Assembly: GCA_018402345.1 (NCBI GenBank)
Contig: JAGYIV010000010.1
Coordinates: 1 to 64,000 of the forward strand
Reading direction: 5' to 3'
From: Terrimicrobiaceae bacterium
GTDB lineage: Bacteria > Verrucomicrobiota > Verrucomicrobiia > Chthoniobacterales > Terrimicrobiaceae
DNA: 64,000 nucleotides
The translations under genes were made by a program, and so were the position numbers. The notes beneath the pieces were generated by a model, which worked only from the letters and a program-made list of their open reading frames with translations, did no database searches and had not been told where the DNA came from. Numbering within the stretch: position 1 is the stretch's first letter; every line of letters starts with the position of its first letter. Positions 35,742 through 43,993 of the stretch are shown one piece after another.

Positions 35742-36192
35742 AAACGGGCGGGTGAGTTGAATCCGCTGGTTGCGTCGTTCCGAAGTCGTTGTCCCGGATT
35801 TTTTGGCACCAGAGGTTGGCGATGGCGCTGAAGTCCTGAACCGATTGGGAGAAAACCTCGAGGGATTCCCCCGCCGCCTCCGGCAAGGCCAGGTGCAAGA
35901 CCGCCTCACTGTTCGCCGGGTCGATTCCAAAGGAGGCTTTCACGGGCTCTCGTTGGCCGACATAGTTGGCTTGCAACATCGCCTCATGCAGGGCAGGACG
36001 CGAACCGGCAGGCACCGGAGGCATCACGCAGTAAAGATGCAGCCTGCCGGCGGCATCTGTTTCGAAATCGATCGCCGTGCAGTCATCCAATTCAACACGG
36101 CAGAGGCCGATGTCGCCGAGCGACATTTCAGGCAGGCCGATCGAGCGGCCGAATTCGGTGACAAGAGTGCTCCAGTTATTATTCAGAGGCAT
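35734..36192 (-). CDS. CesT-like type III chaperone 2
   Basis: A 152-residue acidic protein. WSTLVTEFGRSIGLPEMSLG forms the N-terminal helix, CRVELDDCTAIDFETDAAGR and LHLYCVMPPVPAG the strands, LHEAMLQANYVGQREPVKAS the dimer-helix region, and SLEVFSQSVQDFSAIANLW the C-terminal helix. The fold pattern and size fit class I type III chaperones. It overlaps the start of the 618-residue effector, so the two are coupled. Confidence 0.75.
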   Translation of the reverse strand: MPLNNNWSTLVTEFGRSIGLPEMSLGDIGLCRVELDDCTAIDFETDAAGRLHLYCVMPPVPAGSRPALHEAMLQANYVGQREPVKASFGIDPANSEAVLHLALPEAAGESLEVFSQSVQDFSAIANLWCQKIRDNDFGTTQPADSTHPPVYA

Positions 36193-36229
36193 TTTTTTTG
36201 TAGAATTTAATTAGTAATTTTCAGCGAAT

Positions 36230-36290
36230 CGTAGGGCGGGCGTCTCGCCTGCCATTGAACCAAATCCGCAGGCGGGTCGCCTGCGCTACA
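36230..36290. repeat. REP-like palindromic repeat
   Basis: GTAGGGCGGGCGTCTCGCCT at the left and GCAGGCGGGTCGCCTGCGCT at the right form imperfect inverted repeats (GGCGGGCG...CGCCTGC and GCAGGCG...CGCCTGC). It lies between the stop of the giant effector and the next chaperone gene and may help separate the two modules. Confidence 0.6.
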
Positions 36291-36312
36291 TTCCGTCTCC
36301 GTGTCTCTGAAA

Positions 36313-39300
36313 CTATCTTGGGTTGGATTTTTCGACAAGCGCTTGGAGCTTGACTTGTAGTTGCTCAATTTTGGTGATCTCTCTGTTGAGTCGGTCCTGC
36401 ATGGTGTCCAAAGCGGACTGTCCGCTGTCGTAACCAACGGTCAACCGCTCACGCAGCGATTCGCTGGCACTTCTAATACCGGGAATTCTAATACCGGGAA
36501 TTTTGGGCATGCTGCGGATGGCATTGAACACTTGTCCGGCTTCCTCCTTTATTAATCCGACTCTTATGCCGATCTCGGGGAGAGTTTTTTGCAACTCCTC
36601 CAACTCCAGGGATTCATCCTCCACTCCAGTGATCAACAACCCATGAACCGCTTCCACTCCCACGAATTGGTTGGACAGTGCGGTGAGATTGACCTTTAGC
36701 GATTCATCGCCGACGGCATTCTTCATTTTGTGGAGGATGTTTATGATCTTTTCTTGAGGTTGGATCATGACAGCATTCTTGCTCATCCATGTCGGTGATT
36801 TTTCGTCATTTCGATCTTTAACGAAGAGCCTGCTGCTCCCAAAATCTTCGCGGGTCATTTCTTTGTATGTAACGAGATCGGCTGCCGCGTTGATTTTGAC
36901 TGCGAGTTGTTCATGGGCTCTGGCAACATCGTGCTGATGGGCGTCCAGAGATTCGAGTTGTTTCTCGAATTCCGCCCGGGTTTCGGGATCGAGGTCGGCT
37001 TCCAATTCGGAGATCGACTTGCCGACGAGTTGTTCTTTCAGCTTGGTTTCGATATCCGAAAAGGCACTTTGGGAGTCGCCAAGTCGTTTTTTCCATTGAG
37101 TGACAGCGGCAGCGAAATCGGATTCGGTCAGTTTCGGATCGGCGTTGGAACCGCCAAGATTGGCCAGATGGTCTATGGCAAACATGCGAAGTCCGAGTTC
37201 CACTTTCTTCGCATCGCCAACGAGGGCATTTCGTTTTTCAACAAGAATGGATTGTTGTTCCTTCAAGTCATCAAGTGTGCCCTGCAAATAGGCTTTCAGC
37301 TCATTGTTTTGTGATAGCTTGGCGATATTCTCATGGAATGAATTGAGATCTGCCGAGCCAATGAGCTTTTCATACTTGGTGGCGGGGCTGAAAATCTTGT
37401 TGTAGGCCCTGCGGAAAATGCCCGGCCGGACAATTTCCATATTTTTGGGATTGAGATACTTGAGACCCCGTTTGACCGCCTCCGACTGGCCCTTGAGATA
37501 GGCGAGACGGAGTTGGTCCGGCGTTGCATCTTTACCCGCATCGCCTTCGTGGAGGCGCTTGCCGTATTCCATGAGGCCGCCGCTGGCGGCTTGTTCAAAG
37601 GCCTCTTTGATTTTGCCTTCTCCTCGAATCTCAGCAAGCCGGGTTTCGACGCCCTTAAGGTATTCGGACTCGCGCCAAATGGAATGGGGATTTTGGGCAT
37701 CCTTAATTTTGTTCAATACCTCAATCCGAGGCTTGAGATTCTGAAGATGCTTATCGTCGAGTGACTTTAGATTTTGATCGTCGAGGAGTTCTTGAGTCCC
37801 GAGATTGCGGTTCAGCACGACACGGGTTTGTTGATAATCCGGCGAGTGTTTTTCAAACAGCTTCCTCAGATCGGCTGTTGACACAGTGCCAACTTCATAA
37901 AGAGACTTCATGGCTTCATAGGCTCTTTCCTCGTGGAGGAAATTCTCGATCTCTGTCTCGTATTTGCGAATGGCTTTGGCCATGGCCTTCTTTGCCTTGG
38001 CGGAATCCATTGCGTCGATTTTCCCGGTCTCTTTTTGAATTTGCTTGATGGCTTTGTTCCTGTCGGTCAAATACGCGGTCTCCTGTGTGGTCAAATGCGT
38101 GACGCCGGCGACGGGAACGATCGGGCATTCTCTCAATTTGCGCAGCCCGGCTTGAAGTTGTTCCTTGGTGAACTTGTGAGCCAATGACGGGATGTCTTGA
38201 TTGCCGTCAACGGCTTCTTGTGCCGCGACTCCGAGTTGGAGAAGTTGTTTGAGTTCGAGGTTGCTTAGCAGTTTTTCGCGGATTTCTTCGGGAGAAATCT
38301 TTGCACCGAGCAGTTTACAGATGGCCTCTGCCGTTTGTTCAGCACTCAGCGCGGCATTCCTCAATTCAATTTTGGTATCATTCTGATTTTCAATAACCTG
38401 GCTTATTACTTCACCGATCACTTCGAGATCGGCGTGGCTCTCCGGTTTTGCAGCGTTGGACAAGCCTTCTTCGCCGCCAACCTGCTGATTCAAGGCCGCA
38501 ACTTGGGCCTCGAGGCGGATCGTTGCGTCGGTGATTGCTTTGGGCAGTTCGGTGCCAGTCAGTGTGCTGGTTAATTTTTCAAGCCTGCCCAGTGTATCGG
38601 AGTCGATCCCCGCGATTTGCTCCGCGTGCTCTGCAAGGATCCCCCCGCCGAGGCTATCGAGTTGGGCTTTTAGATCGTGAAGAGCCGACTTGTCTTTAGT
38701 CCCCTCCAGTTTTTCATGCCCCAGAAGGGTGAGGAAGCCGCTTCGCGTGGAAGTGTCCGCGCTGTTGATTCCTTCCAACTTGGCCCAAGTCGAGAGAGGT
38801 TCGGCCAATTTCTCTTTGACCTTATCGAGGTTCGACAAGACCACCGAGAATTTCCGGAAGTTTTCCAACTGAGCGACTTGATCCGGATAGAGCGTCTTGG
38901 CCAGAGTCGCGGCCTCATTGGAATCGATCCCCGATTGGACTGTGGCTTCATAGGTTTTGGCTGCTTTGACCGTGTCAGAACCTTGACCATCGTGAATGGT
39001 ATTGAGCGTTTTAAGGAGATCAGCAGTTTTTTCGGCACCGAAACTCTTGAGTTTGTCAACGACACCAGTGCGGTTTTCCTCACACAGCGCCTCCAGCGCA
39101 AAGGCCATGGAGCCGAGTTCACTTCCCTCGGAAAGGCGGATCGCCCCGGCAACCATTTGTCTCTTGATAGAGCCGAATTCCTCCACAGGGTGCAGATCGA
39201 GTGGCGTGCCTCGCCCGGCATCCGTCCAATTCTTCAACCCGAGAAGGACGGAATCGTTGTTGTGCTTGAGGTTCTGGAACTCATCCGATCTCAGCGCATC

Positions 39301-41433
39301 AACCAGATTGACCTTTGCCTTCTCCACGAGACCGGCGCTGGAAGCCTTCATGTTTTCAAACTGCGCGTAGGCTTTATCAAGATTGCCGATGTCTTCGACC
39401 ATCTTGTCCCGGTTTTTTTCTGCTTGAGAGATTTTTCCCAAAACCGCTGTATCCGTTTTGAGCGGGCAGGCATCACCTTGGGAAAGCTTGTTTAAGCCAT
39501 CGAGGCTTTCCTTCTGCTCTTGTATTTTATCGCGGGTCAGCTCGTTGCCTTTCAGCGCATTTTCCGCCGTGGCCAATGTGGTTGCGAATTTGCCGATGGT
39601 TTGGATGGCGCCGTTGTCCCCTTTGTATTGGGCGGAGAGCGCGGTCAATCCGTCGTGATGCTGTTTGAGAAGGGCAGGGTTTGCGTTGTCGTCTGCGACC
39701 TCTTTTGCAAGCAGACCCTCCAGTTTAGCGAGGTCGGCATGGAGCCGCTGTTGAATCTGATCGACAGAGCCCATTTCCTCGGAGGGATCGAGATGCGTGT
39801 CGAGAATCTCGCCGAGTCCGGAATTGACCGATTGAAGACTCGGATTCCCGTCGGGCGCGTCTTTGCCGTGAACGAGGCGGTCCACCACGCCGAGCGAGTC
39901 TTTGAAGGTCGCGACATCGTGGTTGAATGATTTCAGGACCTCGGAATAGACCCCGTGGTTCGCGTCGCCGATGACGTCTTTTTTCTCGTCGAGTTGGGTC
40001 TGCACGGCCACTGCTTGGCTTTGATAGGATTCGACCTTCGCGAGCGCCTTGTCGGTTTCGTAGAATTCGAACGCGCGCGATTCGAGGGCTGCTTCGACAG
40101 GCTGGTTGGCTTCAACCCCCGCAGGGAATTGGCTCAAGGCGGCTTTGAAGTCCTTCGTGTTTTTTTCAAGCCAAGGCTTCAGCGCCTCTTGGGCTGTCGT
40201 CGTCTTGGCATCGGCCATTTCAGCCTCGACGAGTCCCATGTAGCCGCTGGCGAGGCCGCGGATGACACCGCGGTAAATTTCCTCGGCGACGATGTTGACC
40301 GTTTTTTCGGCATGGCCCTTGGGGTTTCCAGTAAACCACCACCCTGTCATGGTCCCCCGCTTGGCGTCCTTGATGGTTTGAGGGTGAAGGAAGGAGCGGT
40401 CAGGCTTGAGCAACTCCTCGCGGATTTTTGCCTTCATCTCATCGGGGCTGCTGTGCTTGGCGAGCTTCATCCAGCCCACAACCATCTCTGACTTAAGAAG
40501 TGCAGGGTCCTTCCACTGGGATTGGTCGGCGGGATTGAACTCGGCGTCATCACCCACAGCACCCTTCAAGACTTGGTTTCGGACCATGCCCTCGATGCCA
40601 TCTCCAACTACGACAGCGGCTTTACGCTCGGCCCATTGGCGCTGGCCATCGACTGTGCCGGCCCACCAGGGGGATTTAATGTTCGAGCACAACTTGGCTA
40701 AAGCACCAGCACCAAGCAAACCACCAACGGTGCCCAAGCCAATAACCAACCCGGCGGCACCCAAGAACATGGGAATCCCTATACCGCTTGCAACCAACCC
40801 GATTGCCAACAGGCCAACGCCAATGCCAAAGAGAATCCTTTTTCCTTTGGATTTGTCTTTGATGTCCTCCGGCAAAGGCTGCACCTCAACAGAGTCGCCG
40901 GCGGATTTCGATGAAGTGGTTTCAAGGCGAAATGTGTTGTTGTTGTCTTTTGCGAGTGAAAGTTTTTCTTCATTTCCGGTCATTTTGGCCCAAATTTTCG
41001 ACAAAATTCCGCGACTGCTTGGTGCCGGCTCTGAATCCATTTCCTGCCGGAATGCCTCATGGAAATCCTTCTCGTTGCTCTCGGAGGCTTCCTTGGTGCC
41101 GCGAGTCGCTGATCCTATCTTGGTGTCTATTTTCTTTTCCTTGTCGTTTGCCTTGAGCTTCGCGGTGTGGACTCCTTCCTTTGAGTCAATCTCGACGAGA
41201 TTCCGGTAATTCGCACCGATTTTGCCGCTAAACTCCTCTTGGGTGGGATGCACCCGCTGGAATTTGCTGGAGTGGATCGCGGTGTATTGGCCCTTGGAAT
41301 TCACATTGTGCAAGCTGCGGAATTTTTTCCCGTCGAGGGTGTCGATCTTCGGCTGTGCATCGAATCTGTAGGGTGCCGGCGGTTGCTTGGATTGCAACGG
41401 TCTGTAGTTTACGGATTGTGTGATTTCAGTCAC
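36313..41433 (-). CDS. Giant putative type III effector, 1706 residues
   Basis: The largest protein of the window. Residues 1-195 are polar and Lys-rich. About 200-247 is a Gly-rich hydrophobic segment that could form a membrane hairpin. The remaining 1450 residues are mostly helical with high Glu, Lys, Leu and Ala, typical of extended coiled coils (for example LTRDKIQEQKESLDGLNKLS and VESYQSQAVAVQTQLDEKKD). No enzymatic motif is visible. It begins 45 bases after a CesT-like chaperone gene. A structural or scaffold role at a host membrane is conceivable. There is no Sec signal peptide, which argues against an ordinary surface protein. The frame is uninterrupted over 5.1 kb, so it is under selection. 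Confidence 0.7.
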   Translation of the reverse strand: MTEITQSVNYRPLQSKQPPAPYRFDAQPKIDTLDGKKFRSLHNVNSKGQYTAIHSSKFQRVHPTQEEFSGKIGANYRNLVEIDSKEGVHTAKLKANDKEKKIDTKIGSATRGTKEASESNEKDFHEAFRQEMDSEPAPSSRGILSKIWAKMTGNEEKLSLAKDNNNTFRLETTSSKSAGDSVEVQPLPEDIKDKSKGKRILFGIGVGLLAIGLVASGIGIPMFLGAAGLVIGLGTVGGLLGAGALAKLCSNIKSPWWAGTVDGQRQWAERKAAVVVGDGIEGMVRNQVLKGAVGDDAEFNPADQSQWKDPALLKSEMVVGWMKLAKHSSPDEMKAKIREELLKPDRSFLHPQTIKDAKRGTMTGWWFTGNPKGHAEKTVNIVAEEIYRGVIRGLASGYMGLVEAEMADAKTTTAQEALKPWLEKNTKDFKAALSQFPAGVEANQPVEAALESRAFEFYETDKALAKVESYQSQAVAVQTQLDEKKDVIGDANHGVYSEVLKSFNHDVATFKDSLGVVDRLVHGKDAPDGNPSLQSVNSGLGEILDTHLDPSEEMGSVDQIQQRLHADLAKLEGLLAKEVADDNANPALLKQHHDGLTALSAQYKGDNGAIQTIGKFATTLATAENALKGNELTRDKIQEQKESLDGLNKLSQGDACPLKTDTAVLGKISQAEKNRDKMVEDIGNLDKAYAQFENMKASSAGLVEKAKVNLVDALRSDEFQNLKHNNDSVLLGLKNWTDAGRGTPLDLHPVEEFGSIKRQMVAGAIRLSEGSELGSMAFALEALCEENRTGVVDKLKSFGAEKTADLLKTLNTIHDGQGSDTVKAAKTYEATVQSGIDSNEAATLAKTLYPDQVAQLENFRKFSVVLSNLDKVKEKLAEPLSTWAKLEGINSADTSTRSGFLTLLGHEKLEGTKDKSALHDLKAQLDSLGGGILAEHAEQIAGIDSDTLGRLEKLTSTLTGTELPKAITDATIRLEAQVAALNQQVGGEEGLSNAAKPESHADLEVIGEVISQVIENQNDTKIELRNAALSAEQTAEAICKLLGAKISPEEIREKLLSNLELKQLLQLGVAAQEAVDGNQDIPSLAHKFTKEQLQAGLRKLRECPIVPVAGVTHLTTQETAYLTDRNKAIKQIQKETGKIDAMDSAKAKKAMAKAIRKYETEIENFLHEERAYEAMKSLYEVGTVSTADLRKLFEKHSPDYQQTRVVLNRNLGTQELLDDQNLKSLDDKHLQNLKPRIEVLNKIKDAQNPHSIWRESEYLKGVETRLAEIRGEGKIKEAFEQAASGGLMEYGKRLHEGDAGKDATPDQLRLAYLKGQSEAVKRGLKYLNPKNMEIVRPGIFRRAYNKIFSPATKYEKLIGSADLNSFHENIAKLSQNNELKAYLQGTLDDLKEQQSILVEKRNALVGDAKKVELGLRMFAIDHLANLGGSNADPKLTESDFAAAVTQWKKRLGDSQSAFSDIETKLKEQLVGKSISELEADLDPETRAEFEKQLESLDAHQHDVARAHEQLAVKINAAADLVTYKEMTREDFGSSRLFVKDRNDEKSPTWMSKNAVMIQPQEKIINILHKMKNAVGDESLKVNLTALSNQFVGVEAVHGLLITGVEDESLELEELQKTLPEIGIRVGLIKEEAGQVFNAIRSMPKIPGIRIPGIRSASESLRERLTVGYDSGQSALDTMQDRLNREITKIEQLQVKLQALVEKSNPR

Positions 41434-41478
41434 GGGAATGCTCCTTGTGTGAGGTCTGGAACTTGCGAGTAAGCCGCC

Positions 41479-41958
41479 TCAGGCGCGGTCGAGAAAGCTT
41501 GGCAGGGCCGCCACTTCCGTTTCCATCTCCCCGGCCGCGGTGGATTGCCAGTTGCCATCCAGAATCATGCCCAAGTCCTCGCGCACGCTCTGCGCGGCAT
41601 GGAGAAGGCGCTCGAGTTCATTGGCAAGATCAGCTGCCGTGGGGTCGCCAAAAACATGTCGGGAAAGGAGCAGGCTGGACCCATCGGAATTCCAGGACAG
41701 GACATTTCCAAAGGTGCGGATGCCGAGATACTGGTAATCCATGAGCGTCGGGAAAAGCCCGGGGTCGGCGAGCCCGATGTCATCGGCGACGGCGCAACCG
41801 AGAATGAGGCAGTTTTCGAAATGTTTGATCAGAACCTCGGAGGTCTCATCGTAAACGAGGTTGGCCTCCCCGAGATCGTTCATGGTGAAGGCGGCGGATT
41901 CGGCACCGATTGCGGAACCGAGGTCGGAGACGAGTTTTTGGGCTTGGTCGAGGGTCAT
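41479..41958 (-). CDS. CesT-like type III chaperone 1
   Basis: A 159-residue acidic protein: TLDQAQKLVSDLGSAIGAES (helix), AFTMNDLGEANLVYDETSEV and LIKHFENCLILGCAVADDIG (strands), YLGIRTFGNVLSWNSDGSSL and LLSRHVFGDPTAADLANELE, then LLHAAQSVREDLG. This is the best match of the four to the CesT/Tir-chaperone pattern. It is the first gene of the array and the presumed export chaperone of the 1706-residue protein. Confidence 0.8.
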   Translation of the reverse strand: MTLDQAQKLVSDLGSAIGAESAAFTMNDLGEANLVYDETSEVLIKHFENCLILGCAVADDIGLADPGLFPTLMDYQYLGIRTFGNVLSWNSDGSSLLLSRHVFGDPTAADLANELERLLHAAQSVREDLGMILDGNWQSTAAGEMETEVAALPSFLDRA

Positions 41959-42209
41959 GGTGGTGTGGAGTTTTAAGTTTTAAGAATTAAGTTTTAGGAA
42001 TTGGAGTAAAGTGGAGAGGAGCTGTCGAAGGCGGCTTGAAGGGTGAAATGGCGTTTCAGCAATTAGGTTTTAGGAAGTTTTCAGGATTTCAGTTTTCAGT
42101 TTATAGAAAAAGCGGGGGGAACTTGGTTGGGTGGCGAGTTAGGAAACAGCGGGGCGCTGAAAAGGGCCGGAGTGCGGATTTTACAGGCCCCGCTGGTAGG
42201 GTTGTGGGC

Positions 42210-42518
42210 TTAGTCGCGGTCGATTTTCAGGACTTTGCCTGCTGCGTCGACTTTGATCTCGCACTCGCGGCCGTATGCGGTGCCTTCGAGTTCATAGACC
42301 ATCCGGCCGTTGTCGGTATCGGTGTCATACGAGGTCATGGCGAATCCGGGCACGCGCGCTTGGGCGGCAGCAAGGATATTGGCTGGAACTCCGCAGGGTT
42401 TCGTGCAGGAAGTGGAGGAGCTGCAGGAGCCGGAGTCCATGCTGCATTGCTTCGAGGAGGCGCAGGCGGCCAGGGCGGCGACGGAGGTGACGAGGAGTAG
42501 GCTTTTTAGTGTTTTCAT
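42210..42518 (-). CDS. Small lipoprotein, PepSY-like, copy 2
   Basis: A 102-residue protein with a lipoprotein signal (LLLVTSVAALAACASS; lipobox AAC, Cys 19), a Cys/Ser-rich linker, then a domain reading ILAAAQARVPGFAMTSYDTD, MVYELEGTAYGRECEIKVDA and GKVLKIDRD. This fits a single PepSY-like fold that binds or inhibits a partner at the membrane. It is a paralogue of the next gene upstream. No link to secretion is proven. Confidence 0.7.
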   Translation of the reverse strand: MKTLKSLLLVTSVAALAACASSKQCSMDSGSCSSSTSCTKPCGVPANILAAAQARVPGFAMTSYDTDTDNGRMVYELEGTAYGRECEIKVDAAGKVLKIDRD

Positions 42519-42614
42519 GGTTTTGAGTATGTGTGTTTGGTTTTGTTCAGGGAAAGGTTTTAGGGAAATCGAACCACCTTCGACAACGGTGAAGATTGAT
42601 TGTTCAAGGCAGAA

Positions 42615-42926
42615 TCAATCGCGCTCGATACGGAGGACGCGGCCGTCGGCGGTGATGTCGAGTTCGTAGGGGCGGCCATTGGCGCGGCCTTGGAGCTCGA
42701 AGAAGCGCGTGGCACCGCGTTGCTGGAGGTCGGCTTCCTCCAACACAAAACCGGGAATCTCCGCCTTGGCGGCGGCGAGGACAGTCGCGGGAACTTCGTT
42801 CTTCGGGATGTCGTTGTCGAAGTCGTCATTCTCGTAGCCGGGGGCGACGGGAACGGGCTTCGTGGCGCAGGCGGCAAGGAGCGCCGTGGCAGCTGCTGCG
42901 AGCAGTAGGGTGGTGGGTTTTTTCAT
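42615..42926 (-). CDS. Small lipoprotein, PepSY-like, copy 1
   Basis: A 103-residue protein with signal LLLAAAATALLAACATKP (lipobox Cys 20), an acidic linker, then VLAAAKAEIPGFVLEEADLQ, FFELQGRANGRPYELDITAD and GRVLRIERD. Domain order and motifs match the 102-residue lipoprotein 96 bases downstream, so the two arose by tandem duplication. It probably faces the periplasm, attached to the outer or inner membrane. Confidence 0.7.
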   Translation of the reverse strand: MKKPTTLLLAAAATALLAACATKPVPVAPGYENDDFDNDIPKNEVPATVLAAAKAEIPGFVLEEADLQQRGATRFFELQGRANGRPYELDITADGRVLRIERD

Positions 42927-43016
42927 GTGTTGGTTGGAGGTGAGGATTAGGTTTTAAGAGTTAATGAATCTGGGAGGCGGGAGAGGATTGGGGCAGAAAA
43001 GTCAGTATGGATAAAA

Positions 43017-43862
43017 TCATTTGGCGGATGATTGTTTCTCGTAAGCGGGCAGCGCCGTGCTGGATGAAGTCAGGATTTCCATTTGGCGAATGGAGATTTG
43101 GTTGAGGCGTTTCAGGCGCTCTGACTGAGGGAGGCCCATGTGAATGAGTTCGGCATTCATACCTTCGATGTTTGCGAGGACGAGGAGGTGCTCGACACTG
43201 GCGTATTCGCGCATGTTGCCCTCCAAGCCGGGATTGGCATCGCGCCACTGGCGGGCGGTGAGGCCGAAGAGGGCAACATTCAAGAGGTCAGCCTCGGTTG
43301 CATAAGTCACGGAAGCTTGAGCGGGGGTGACTTCCGGCGGGATAAGGTGTGTCTTGATGGCATCCGTGTGGATGCGGTAGTTCAGCTTGGAGAGGGTGCG
43401 ATTGAGATTCCAAGCGAGTGAGAGGCGGCGATTCTCGTCTTCCTTGAGGCGTTGGAATTCCTTGATGAGGTATATCTTAAACTCGGCACTGATCCACATA
43501 CCGAACTCAAATGCAATATCCTTGTGGGCATAGGTGCCGCCATAACGGCCTGCGGCAGCTTTCAAACCGATGGCTCGGGTCTTCTCGACCCAATCTTTCA
43601 CACTGATCTTGTAATTATTGAGACCAGCTTGGCTTTTAATTGTGGCGAATTCGCCATAATTAAAAACGGAGTTATGGACAGATTCCCAGATTCCAAGAAA
43701 CTCGATGGTATTTCTGTTGCGCAGCCAATCTGAGATGAAAAAATCACCATCCTTTGCTTTGAGCATATCAGTGAGGGAGATAAAGTCATCCCCCTTGATG
43801 TTGAGAATCGTGATTTCCCTACCTTGAACTCGGATCGTGGATTTTTTGGGTTTGGGCACCAT
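43017..43862 (-). CDS. KilA-N domain protein
   Basis: A 281-residue protein whose N-terminal 110 residues match the KilA-N DNA-binding domain: ISLTDMLKAKDGDFFISDWL, RNTIEFLGIWESVHN, then GRYGGTYAHKDIAFEFGMWI and SAEFKIYLIKEFQRLKEDEN. The C-terminal part contains LNVALFGLTARQWRDANPGL, common in bacterial copies of this family. Such proteins are typical of phages and mobile islands. It stands alone between the lipoproteins and the injectisome operon, and is likely accessory DNA unrelated to secretion. Confidence 0.85.
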   Translation of the reverse strand: MVPKPKKSTIRVQGREITILNIKGDDFISLTDMLKAKDGDFFISDWLRNRNTIEFLGIWESVHNSVFNYGEFATIKSQAGLNNYKISVKDWVEKTRAIGLKAAAGRYGGTYAHKDIAFEFGMWISAEFKIYLIKEFQRLKEDENRRLSLAWNLNRTLSKLNYRIHTDAIKTHLIPPEVTPAQASVTYATEADLLNVALFGLTARQWRDANPGLEGNMREYASVEHLLVLANIEGMNAELIHMGLPQSERLKRLNQISIRQMEILTSSSTALPAYEKQSSAK

Positions 43863-43993
43863 TTAAGAATAGAAGAATAGGGGTTTTAACCACCTTGGAA
43901 ACAGAATCTACCGATGAAGTAATTCAAATTTTTGAAATTCAGCATTTCAGACTCTTCTTCCTCTCCGTGTTCTCCGTGCCCTCTGTGGTCAAA

